This document shows, piece by piece, positions 12,732 to 22,365 of a DNA stretch of 64,000 nt. Origin of the DNA: Beta vulgaris subsp. vulgaris (taxonomy: Eukaryota; Streptophyta; Magnoliopsida; Caryophyllales; Amaranthaceae); NCBI RefSeq assembly GCF_026745355.1, contig NC_079202.1:35534350-35598349 (forward strand), written 5' to 3'. A program made the position numbers and the translations under genes. The notes under the pieces are model-generated. The model ran no database searches. It was not told where the DNA came from and saw nothing but the letters and a program-made list of their open reading frames with translations. How positions within the stretch are numbered: the first letter of the stretch is position 1; each line of letters starts with the position of its first letter.

Positions 12732-13246
12732 TCTCTATTATATAAGCCAAGGGGGAGCTATGGTGTCCTCCTTTTTAAAAAGACTTTAACCCTTAGTTCA
12801 ATATAAATTATTACCTATTCAGATTTTGAGATTTTCCTCAATCATAATCTTTCCTAATTTTAAATATGTATGTCAAAATAAGTTCAAAGTAGCTAAAATA
12901 AACTGTCATAAAAATATGTATAGTGAGAGAAAGAAATTATGATTGCAGAATAAATTAACATAACTAAAGTAGTTTTCAAAGTAATTACAAAACCAAAGAA
13001 ATAAGAATTTTAATTCTACCTAAACTTTGAAATGCAACAACAATACCAACATCTACTAACAAGTCAACAAAATAACGAGAAAACAACTTATTCATCAAGT
13101 AATTTTATATTTTGTATTTACAGTACATGATATTTAATTAGAACTAAGGATGATTATAAATTACACCCCTTAAAATTACATTTAGATAAAATTTAATGAT
13201 AATCGTCAAAATAAGCCACGCACGCATTGCGTGCAAAGAAGACTAG
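12732..13246 (+). mobile_element. Non-autonomous Helitron (515 bp)
   Basis: Starts TCTCTATTATATAAGC after an A and ends with hairpin GCACGCATTGCGTGC, then AAAGAAGACTAG before a T. Both ends match the Helitron at 6741-8620. It sits within the solo LTR at 11100-13450. No coding. Confidence 0.82.
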
Positions 13247-13318
13247 TTTCAATAAAGAGAAGTTAGTTCAGTTAGTCTGCTGCATTAGTTGAAGTTTAGT
13301 TATTACTTAGTATTAAAA

Positions 13319-13363
13319 CCTTTAACGTTCCTGTCAAAAAAAAAAAAAAAAGCCTTTAACGTT
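13319..13363 (+). repeat. Tiny poly-A retro-insertion with 11-bp duplication
   Basis: CCTTTAACGTT occurs at 13319-13329 and again at 13353-13363. Between the copies are only 23 bases: CCTGTC, a run of A and a G. This is what an extremely 5'-truncated LINE or SINE insertion looks like: a target duplication around a 3' tail. Confidence 0.6.
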
Positions 13364-13497
13364 ATTACGTGGCGGTAATACTCTCAAGTTTCTCAAGGAG
13401 TTTTATATTAAAATAAGTTTTTCAAAAGAGAGAAATTTGGGGGTGTTACACATAAAGACTAGTTAAGAATTTAAGACCAACCAACCCATTGGTGATG

Positions 13498-14006
13498 CTA
13501 ACTACTAGACTAAGTTGTATTTAGTATTATTATCATAAAGTATTGTATTAATAAATAAATTTTTTTCTTACCCAGCAGGACATAGTCCGAGCCTAATAAG
13601 TAATGTTGTATTGAAAACTGGAATATTTTATACGAAAGTGTGTTGACTTTTGGGAAAAAAAATCCAAGGAAAACACTAGAAGGAGGAACAATATCATGAC
13701 ATGTGTGCCACTTGTGTGCTGCCACATAAATGTTAGATGTATGGGAAATAGACCAGTTAGACATTTATCATTCCTCGTATAGGGGTTTGATCCTGAGACC
13801 TCAAGTACATATACGAAAGTCTTAACTATTAGACTAAGTTGCATCTAGTGTTATTATCATAAGGTATTACATCAATAAATGAATTTTTTTCTTACCCGAA
13901 CATAGTCCGATCCTAATAACTAGTGTTGTATTAAAAATTGGAATATATTCTAGGAAAGTGTGTTGACTTTTGGCAAAAAAAATCAAAAGAAAACGCTAGA
14001 AGGAGG
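13498..14006. repeat. Two-copy direct duplication beside tRNA-Asn
   Basis: Segments 13498-13686 and 13821-14006 are direct copies (shared words TTATTATCATAA, GTGTGTTGACTTTTGG, CTAGAAGGAGG). The second leads into the intact tRNA-Asn; the first stops after the last 11-12 bases of the tRNA 3' end (CTAGAAGGAGG). Both copies contain a Helitron-like 3' end (CTTACCC...CATAGTCCG). Between them lies a partial copy of the inverted-repeat MITE arm seen at 9690-9793. Confidence 0.75.
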
Positions 14007-14017
14007 GGTCGAACCTC

Positions 14018-14050
<33 letters not shown>

Positions 14051-14067
14051 AACTGAGCTATTCCAGC
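13994..14067 (-). tRNA. tRNA-Asn (GTT)
   Basis: The 74-nt minus-strand sequence folds as a standard tRNA: acceptor stem GCTGGAA with TTCTAGC (one G-U pair), D-arm with AGCTCAGTTGGTTAGAGC, anticodon loop CTGTTAA giving anticodon GTT, and T-arm with GGTTCGACCCC, the B box. The discriminator base is G. It has no intron. A T-rich run (TTTTCTTTTG on the minus strand) follows at once as RNA polymerase III terminator. It appears intact and functional. Confidence 0.95.
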
Positions 14068-14255
14068 TTGTTAATTTTAGTATATATTAATATGTACAAA
14101 AAGTAGAGGATCTAGTTTCCGACTTTGACTTTTGCCGATCATTTAAGACTTATTTTGGCAACTATTTAGAGTTTTAACACACCATCACGACTCTTATTTC
14201 TTCTCCCAGGTGGCCAGCCAGGTGCATCTAAAGCTTGATTTATAGCCCATTTCGT

Positions 14256-15129
14256 AGGGGTGTTCATTATCGGTACTCGGTTTTTTGGGTACCCGTAAAT
14301 ACGGGTAGTTGAAAGTGCGGCCCATGACCCGACCCGAGAAATATCAGGTACTTGGTTTTCTCGGGTCAAGTCGTCGGGTATCCGAAATAAATCAATCTGG
14401 TAATTGCTGACTAAGTAATGCTGACATATTCCCCCGCCTTTTACTCTTTCTTAGCCGTAATTTACTAATTAAGTAATGATCCTTTCCACCTCCTAGGCAA
14501 AGTAGGCAATTCTCAAGCCTGTAGGCTTTGCTTGTAACGTCTATTTTTTTGGACATTCACAAATGCAGATACAGTACATTTGACATGAACCTTTATTTTT
14601 ACATTAAAATACCAAGTATAAATATGTAGACTTCGATTGAAGAGGAAAACTAGCAAATAATTGGAAAAAACAAGGTTAATTTAGAGAATTAAAGTTATTA
14701 AACACAAAATTATGTCAAATCCCCTTAGTGGATATTGGAGAGCGGAGAGGAGAGTTGGTACAATGTGTCAGTGCATAAATTCTACAAGAGCAAACAATTA
14801 AGAAAAAGTTAGAATCCAAGAAAAGGTTAAAAGAGCCAATATCCAGAATAAATCAGGGATCATAAAAACTTGTAGTTCCAACCTCTTTGATTATCATAAT
14901 AGAAGACACAAACTTTAAAAATAAATTAAAAGAAAAAAACATGATCGGGTTTTCAGGTACCCGCTTACAAAAAATTTAGGCCTGTGACCCGACCTGGTTT
15001 ATGCCATTTTTTCCGGGTTGGGTACCCGACCCACTAAAATTGGAAAAACGGTTTTATTACCCTTTTTTCATGCGGGTTAACGGGTTGGCTGGTCGGGTTT
15101 TGCGGGTCAAGTTTTTTTGAACATCCCGT
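14256..15129. mobile_element. hAT-like non-autonomous element (874 bp)
   Basis: Ends AGGGGTGTTCA and TGAACATCCCGT are inverted repeats, flanked by CATTTCGT (14248-14255) and CATTTCGA (15130-15137), an 8-bp duplication with one mismatch, as made by hAT transposases. Near both ends are many copies of GGGTACCCG, GACCCGACC and GCGGGT, a dense subterminal repeat zone. No transposase coding is seen. Confidence 0.7.
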
Positions 15130-15489
15130 CATTTCGAACAAGTTTGTAACTAAAATTCGACGAAATAAAATGAGGAGTAGATAAAGTCCTAATCCTTATT
15201 TAACAATAACACTTTGGTTATTTGACAACTAGCATTGTTCGTATGTGATGCGTGCTTGTCATATTAATATTTTTTCTCAAATTATTATTTATCAGTGTTA
15301 CAAATAGCGTATTTGTCATATTAATGTTTTTTTCTCAAGTAACTATTTATCAGTGTCACAAAAAAATTGATTCGAATATAGTGTTGAGAGAAGTAAATAT
15401 AAAGTTGATTAAAGCTTGTGCACAAATAAAGTGGTAGATTTTGTGTATCAGGTTCAATAGTTGAATATTAATAAAGTGCAATAGATTTT

Positions 15490-15840
15490 CACTAGTGGAA
15501 AAAAGCCCATCCGATGCGGTCATAATCGGGCTTACTGATTCAGATTTGGTACGCATCGGGTGGGCTAACAGATCCAAATATTTACTAATCCGGTCCAAAA
15601 TCGGATCAATAAATTATTTACTCTTTAGGTTTTGCAAGAAAATTGGATCAGTTAATATGATTAACTGATCCGATTTTCTTGCAAAATCGAATCAGTTTTG
15701 GGGTTCTGAAATCAAAAAAAGAAAAGTCCACCCACATTGCTTTAAACTAACATTCACAACTCATAAATTAAAGCCAACAAATTAAAAAAAAAAAAAAATC
15801 TCCAAATCAATTCCAGACTTGATGCAAATTACAAACTCCT
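15490..15840 (+). mobile_element. CACTA-like 5' end
   Basis: CACTAGTGGAAAAAAGCC at 15490 is a CACTA-type terminus preceded by TTT. The subterminal zone has repeated GGATCAG / CTGATCC and CATCGGG words. A strong hairpin lies at about 15632-15692, its arms GTTTTGCAAGAAAA and complement either side of AGTTAATATGATTAACT. The matching right end was not found, so the extent is unknown; retrotransposons at 15951 onward may have separated it. Confidence 0.6.
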
Positions 15841-15950
15841 CCTGTGATTGAAGGGAATTTGGGGGTTAGGGTTGATGGGAAAATACTGGATTCTAGACCA
15901 AAGATGAGGATGAGGTTCAGGTTTTGTATACCACTGTGGCAGGGGGCACG

Positions 15951-18619
15951 TGTAACAGCCCGCGTCCTAGCTTATATTAAAAATTCATTAAAACCCATAC
16001 TTTCTATCATTAGCGGAAGCAAAATCATAATCAACGTCATGGAGGCTGTCACTTGCTAGAGTCAACCCATTTAATATGGCTGAATTGACTCTACGAGCTA
16101 ATCTTATAATAAAACATTCTTCACATACGAAATAAGTTAGTTATTACAGACCCAAAGTAAAATTATAAAGTAGAGTTAAACAGTGTTCATAAAGCAGAAG
16201 TGAAACACAAAATATGATCATGTTCAGGCTTGCATCCACTATGATAGTCGAGACATGACTTCACTACAGCTCTTCCATCGGACTACCTTAGCTTGCTATT
16301 TCCCTGCACAAGAGTCTGCCCCCACCAGGACAGGCTCATAGAACAAAAATCAGTTTACACTGGTATGCAAATCAATCCGGAAATAGATTATGGTGGCTGA
16401 AAACAAGGAGTGATCCCACTCCAGAGATAATTTGCAAAATCAATATGTTAAGGGAATAAAGCTTCATCGTAAGAATACACATTTGAAATGTTCACAGGTT
16501 TATAGCAACCGTCTACATACAAACACAAATTTGAAAAACGTTTAGTTTGAGAGCGTAGGAAGAAGAGATCGCAATGAGGTGTATTAGAATACAACCTCCA
16601 CACAATTCGGAGTTAAACTCCTACTATTTTCTCACTTGCAAGCTTTTATGGGACATGTCCTTTCACACATTACACACATTCCTCTTCACTATGCAAAAAC
16701 GAATTCAAATTCTTTAATAACAAACACACTTTCTAAAATGGTTTGTAAGAAGTTATATTAACACTTAAGCTTATAAAAAATGATTTAAGGTTTGGTTAAG
16801 GATGGAATAATGGACTTAGGACAGTAGCTTCATGATTTTAGGAATGCAAAAAAAATAGTTTTAAAAGAATCCACACAATTGATCTAACTAAACATAAGAA
16901 TAATCTAGGTTTGAGGTGCGAAAAAGGGTGATTTAATTCGGACCTCATAACAAAGAATACTTTGAATAGAATTTGATCATCGATTTTGATTGAGTAATAT
17001 AAGTGGAACATTTATGTTTAAGCTACTGTACGTAGACATATATCATTGAAAATGTTTCCCTTAAAAGATTATAGGAAACCCGATTTAGTTCATTCTTAAA
17101 ACGTAGTTTAAAAATAGTTTTCGAATCCTCTGATGTAATTTGAAATGATGTAGAAAATTCTTATCAAGGTATATCATGGACACCAAGTGTTTTTTATCAA
17201 TATTAACTAATAATAAGTTCAATGAAATCCTTTTCCAACATTGATAACATTTCCAAGTGAAATCACATAGAAAAACATGCCTTTAACAACACTTTTAGTG
17301 TAAAAACTCTACCTTCATCCTAAAAAATATTCTTTGCTACTAACACACATATATATGACAACCTAATCTCATTCCACCTACTGTCTTTTCTCCAAAAATC
17401 CATCCAAAATACCAAAATTCACAATTCTTAGCCAAAACGAGTAAAATCCACATGCTATTCTTCCTAATGTAAGAAAAGGAACTCTTTTTCATTTGTTGTA
17501 CCAACATGCAAAGGACTATACTTGTGTATCATCAAAAGACAGAATCCAATAACCATTGAAAACAAAAATTCAACCTTAATTTCGTTCCAAAATAAATCTA
17601 ATAACTTTCATCATACTTAACCTCCAAAAAGGGATCGAATTTGCATACCTTAACTTGTAAATGGTGTAACTCGACTTCTACTCGTCCTTTGGATGAGATT
17701 TTTACTTCTTTGGAATCCATAAACACCTATTTATATCCACACAAAATTTCATAAGAATTGATCTAAGAGAAGTACTTCAATTTACCTAAACAAATCCACA
17801 TACCTACTGTTTTTCTGGTTGAGGAAGATGGCCTTGCTTCTTGAACTTCCCGACTCTTTACCTTCCCAGTATGCACCTATGTGTTTAGAATATGAATCAA
17901 GATTTGCATGCAAGTTTTTATAGAGAGAAATTGAAGAAAACGAAGAAGAGGCCAGGTCCTGCAACTACCGCAGGACTGGCGAGTGAGAGGAGGAAGAAAT
18001 AGAGTGATCTGGGCAGCAAGCTTCTTTTGGAATTTTGTGGTGAAATTTTTATGCAATGTTGGTATACATGTGAACTAAGAGTGGTTATACTTATACTTCG
18101 TAACTTGTCCTTCAATAAGTCAAATTAGATATTTGTTCCTACTTGATCCTTTGCAGAAATTTTCTTCTCTTCTTTTGTACTATCCTAAGCCTAATTTTTA
18201 TATTAATTTGCTTACTAGTGATATAACTTTCCCCAAGATGATTATTTTACTCAAAAACATCCATAACATATACTCCTTGATTTATATTAACCCATATATA
18301 TTAAAGAACTCCAAAGTCCATTCTATTAAACACAACCACCAATTTGCCTAATAGTTGAAACATGATTCCTATCTTCCACTAGTTCTGAATTTCCACAACT
18401 CAACTTCTTAAAATAATATATCGATACTAAATGTTCACATATAACTTAATAATATTATTATCTTTACATAATTCCTTCTAAGTACTAATTACACAAAAGC
18501 ACAAATTATTTTTTACACACAACTTATCATACGTATTACTTACGTACGATCACATTTAAATTTCACAATTTAAGTTACTTAATTGTGTATTAATTCTTTA
18601 TTATTCACCAGCTGTTACA
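15951..18619 (-). repeat. 3' LTR of the chromovirus
   Basis: Begins TGTAACAGCCC and ends CAGCTGTTACA (both LTR edges TG...CA). It is collinear with 22366-25024 with only scattered substitutions and 1-3-base indels, so the insertion is fairly young. On the minus strand a TATA-like TATAAAAA (17915-17922) follows a CT-rich stretch and could be the promoter. Confidence 0.95.
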
Positions 18620-18634
18620 CGCTTCCCCCCTTAA
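18620..18634 (-). other. Polypurine tract of the chromovirus
   Basis: On the minus strand TTAAGGGGGGAAGCG directly precedes the 3' LTR start, the position and composition of the plus-strand primer for reverse transcription. Confidence 0.85.
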
Positions 18635-18664
18635 GAAGTTTCGTCCCAAAACTCAAGCCGTACC

Positions 18665-20175
18665 TTAGAAAAGTTGTGGATAGCGGTGCTTCATATCAGT
18701 CTCTTTTTCCCAAGTAGCCTCCTCCGAATCTTGACTGGACCATAATACCTTGACCAATGGTATGACCTGATTCCATAGCACTTTTTTGCGTCGGTCTAAT
18801 ATTCTGATCGGTCTCTCTTCATAACTAAGAGTCTCATCAAGTTGCAATGGTTCATGAGATAACACATGGGAAGGGTCATGCACATATTTCCGAAGTTGTG
18901 ATACATGGAAAACATTATGGATGCGAGACAGTTCAGTTGGCAACGCAATTTCATAAGCTACCTCACCAACTCTTTTCAAGATCTCATAAGGTCCAATGAA
19001 CTTCGGACTAAGTTTGCCTCGAATACCGAATCTCTTTACGCCTTTGGTAGGGGAAACTTTAAGGAAAACTTTATCTCCCACTTCAAATTCCAGTTTCCTC
19101 CTCCTCACATCTGCGTATTTGTTCTGACGATCCTGAGCGATTTTCATCTTTTCCCGGATTATTCGGATTTGATCCATAGTCTCTTGAACCAACTCTGGTC
19201 CTACAGGTACTCTATTCCTAAAATCTTCCCTACAAATCGGCGTCCGGTATTTTCGACCGTACAGGGCTTCGTATGGAGCCATTCCTATTGTGGCCTGATG
19301 ACTATTATTATAAGAGAATTCTATCAAAGCTAAATGATCCTCCCAAGACCCCTGGAATTCCAACACACAAGCTCGCAGCATATCCTCCAATACCTGAATT
19401 GTACGTTCAGTCTGACCATCGGTAGCAGGATGAAATGCCGTACTAAATCCAAAAGCATCCTGAAGTTTCTCCCAGAAATGAGCCAGAAATCGAGGGTCTC
19501 TATCAGAAATGATGCTTACTGGTACCCCATGAAGACGAACAATATTCCGAATGTAGGCATCAGCCATCTGCGACTGATTCCAAGTTCCCTTTATTGCAAG
19601 AAATCGAGCCGTTTTAGTAAGACGATCCACTATCACCCAAATCGAGTCATTTCCTTTTTTAGACCTTGGTAACCCAGACACGAAATCCATTGAGACAGAA
19701 TCCCATTTCCATTCCGGAATAGGTAATGGTTGCAACAAGCCAGGTGCCTTCTGGCGTTCAAACTTCACTTTTTGACATGTTAAACATCTCGCCCACATAT
19801 CTGCTACTCCTTCTTGAGGCCTCTCCACCAGAAGTACTTTTTAAGGTCTCGCACCATTTTGTCCCTACCAGGATGCACTGAATACGGACTACTATGAGCT
19901 TCCTTCAGAATCCTCTGTCTTAAATCCTGATCCTCGGGAACACACCATCGTCCCCTGATTCTAATACTTCCGTCTTCATACTGAGCAAACTCCTGAGTCT
20001 CGCCATTCTGAATCTTTTCTTTGACACCCTGCAGGATGCATCTTGCTTTGCTTTTCCCGAATCTCTGAGTATAGTCAGGTTGGACAGTTAAAGCATTAAT
20101 GGTTCCTCCAATTTCCCCTGAACGTACTAAAACGAGTTCAAATAACTCTATCTCTTTACTCAGTTCATCTGGCAT
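18665..20175 (-). pseudogene. Chromovirus integrase with chromodomain-like tail
   Basis: The longest intact piece is 387 residues (19828-18665). The zinc-binding start is on a separate frame (20175-19804, HPGRDKMVRDLKKYFWW) with the CxxC half (CLTCQKVK) in the second frame, so a frameshift cuts the HHCC finger. The core shows the catalytic triad: D in IVDRLTKTARF, D in IISDRDPRF, E in TDGQTERT. After it come a GPY-type motif (FIGPYEI) and a C-terminal chromodomain-like segment (about the last 50 residues, EATWEKE). Chromodomains in this family guide insertion to heterochromatin. Confidence 0.9.
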
Positions 20176-20228
20176 TGCTGATAAAAGCTTAATTCACTCC
20201 TTGGCCTTCTACTAAGTGCATCTCCACC

Positions 20229-20580
20229 TTATTTGCTTTTCCGGGATGATATTGAATGTCGATGTCGTAATCTTTGAGCAACTCTAACCATCTTCTTTGC
20301 CTCATGTTCATATCTTTTTGAGTAAGATATATTCAAACTTTTATGATCCGTGAACACCTTACATGAAACTCCGTACAAATAATGTCGCCATAACTTCAGA
20401 GCAAAGACAACTGCAGCTAATTCTAAATCATGCACTGGATAGTTTTTCTCATGAGGCGCAACTGTCGAGACGCTAGGCTATCACTTTCCCATGCTGCATC
20501 AACACACATCCCAAACCTTCCTGAGAAGCATCACTATAAATTTCAAACCCCTCAGTTCCGAGGGAAGGGTCAGAATAGGA
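20229..20580 (-). pseudogene. Chromovirus RNase H remnant
   Basis: The minus strand encodes a Ty3/Gypsy RNase H end: [21 protein letters not shown] followed by VFTDHKSL. The conserved acidic positions D (TDH) and E (LELAAV) are present. The frame to the RT piece upstream is broken around 20436-20584, where only fragments in other frames are readable. Confidence 0.8.
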
Positions 20581-20583
20581 GCA

Positions 20584-21480
20584 CTAGTTCAACCTCCGCT
20601 TTAACTCTAAGAAGGCGGCTTCACATTTTTCATTCCACTGGAAACGAGAGCTTTTCCTGATTAAACTTGTGATGGGTAATGCTATTTTGGAAAAATTCTT
20701 CACAAATCGCCGATAATAACCTGCTAAACCCAGGACACTCCTAACTTCTGACACATTCTTCGGTGCTGGCCACTCTTCTACTGCCTTAATCTTGTCCGGA
20801 TCTACAGAGATACCTTCCTTAGACACCACATGTCCAATAAACTTCACCTCCTCTAACCAGAAATCACATTTACTAAGCTTGGCATACAATTTCTCCCTCT
20901 AGAGTGTAGCCAGGACAGTTCTCAGATGACCTTCATGTTCCTCACGATTCCTTGAGTATATCAAGATATCATCTATAAAGATAACCACAAATCGATCCAA
21001 GAACGGCTTAAAATAGCGTTGCATTAAATCCATAAAAGCCGCAGGCGCATTAGTCAATCCAAATGGCATAACCAAAAACTCGTAATGCCCGTATCGAGTG
21101 CGGAAAGCTGTCTTTGGTATATCCTCCTCTACAATCCTCATCTGGTATAACCAGACCTCAAATCAATCTTGGAGAATACACTCGCTCCCCTCAGCTGATC
21201 AAATAGATCATCAATTCTTGGTAAAGGATACCTATTCCGCACCGTGATCTTATTGATCTCCGATAATCTATACATAATCTCATGGAGCCATCCTTTTTCT
21301 TGACGAACAACACTGGTGCTCCCCATGGAGACACACTAGGTCTGATATACCCTTCTGCAACAACTCATCTAATTGCTTCTTTAATTCTACCATCTCAGCT
21401 GGCGCCATCCTATACGGAGCTCTGAGATCGGGGTAGCTCCCGGAATCAAATCTATATGAAAATCCACAACTCGATGTGGA
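20584..21480 (-). pseudogene. Chromovirus reverse transcriptase, frameshifted
   Basis: RT is spread over three short frames. The first (21326-21138) has [19 protein letters not shown] and [10 protein letters not shown]. The second (21141-20899) has [20 protein letters not shown] and the catalytic FIDD box. The third (20889-20584) has [18 protein letters not shown], the RT-RNase H connection. Each boundary is a frameshift or stop, so no functional enzyme can be made. Confidence 0.9.
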
Positions 21481-21551
21481 GGCAACCCTGGTAAATCCTC
21501 CGGAAATACATCGGGAAATTCCGAATTACCGGTATATTCATCAATTTTGAT

Positions 21552-21947
21552 TCAGTTTCTCCTCGTTCCGTTACCTGACAAATATGTGCTTCCATAGCAC
21601 CATCCCAGCCCTGATGGGTAATGGTCGTCTAAGAAGGGTCGAAGTTTCACCACTCGAGTATAACATTCTATTATAGCTCGATTTTTACTCAACCAATCCA
21701 TACCCAGAATCACATCATACACACCTAAATCAAACATTATCAAATCTGCCTTCAAATCCACCTCCGCAATTCTAATACCACATTCTTTCAGCATATACTT
21801 ACATCGGAAGGTAGTTTTATCAGGCAAAGTTACATTCAAATCACATGAAGTCACTTTGGGTTTATGCTCTATGCGGAATGCAAACGTGTTTGAAATAAAA
21901 GAGTGGGATGCTCCAGAATCAAATAATACAAATGCAGGTAAATTCAC
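21552..21947 (-). pseudogene. Chromovirus aspartic protease
   Basis: A retropepsin-like domain with active-site motif FDSGASHSFIS (DSG) near the N-terminus and the second hydrophobic-glycine motif VILGMDWL about 75 residues later. It overlaps the gag remnant by a few codons in another frame. It ends before RT at a frameshift. Confidence 0.85.
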
Positions 21948-22350
21948 ACATCAAAGGTCCCGGTAACACATTACCTTTCTGCTCTATAATCTCTGGCTCC
22001 TCAGATGGTTCAGACTTAAGGGCAAATGCTCTTCCAGGTGGTTTCGATACTCCTTTAGGGTTACGACCCGAGCTTGATTCACCAGCTGCTTTCAGAAGTA
22101 ACACCTCACCACGCCGTTGATTACCTCTAACATTCCCAGATTGGTTTAAAACGGGATAATCCCTAATTTTGTGCCCCGTTTTCATGCATTTAAAACAAAT
22201 GCTTTGGCCCTCATAGTTTTTCCCATAGTGATCTTTCCCGCAACGTCGGCACTTCCACTCCTTCCCCCCTTCACCTGCTCTGGTGGGGACTAAGGTCATA
22301 GACGTTCCGACTGGATCTGCCTTAAATTTCTTTAAAAAGAAGAAAACCTT
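21919..22350 (-). pseudogene. Chromovirus gag, C-terminal remnant
   Basis: Only the end of gag remains: a CxxC...H zinc-ribbon-like stretch (CRRCGKDHYG) and a CCHC zinc knuckle CFKCMKTGHKIRDY in which the last cysteine is tyrosine. It starts almost directly after the primer site, whereas intact family members have a leader and some hundred codons of capsid domain first, so an internal deletion is inferred. Confidence 0.82.
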
Positions 22351-22351
22351 A

Positions 22352-22363
22352 GCTCTGATACCA
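22352..22363 (-). other. Primer-binding site, tRNA-iMet
   Basis: On the minus strand TGGTATCAGAGC lies 2 bases after the 5' LTR end. It is complementary to the 3' end of initiator tRNA-Met, the usual primer of chromoviruses. Confidence 0.92.
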
Positions 22364-22365
22364 CT

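Larger units (their letters stand above)
11100..13450 (+). mobile_element. Solo LTR (chromovirus-like), with Helitron inside
   Basis: It begins TGTAATACTCC and ends GGGTGTTACA, and is flanked by the perfect 5-bp duplication CATAA (11095-11099 and 13451-13455). A TATA-like TATAAATAG near 11663 with downstream CT-rich leader fits an LTR promoter read on the plus strand. No second LTR, primer site or pol lies beside it, so it is a solo LTR formed by LTR-LTR recombination. Removing the Helitron at 12732-13246 leaves about 1.84 kb. Confidence 0.8.
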
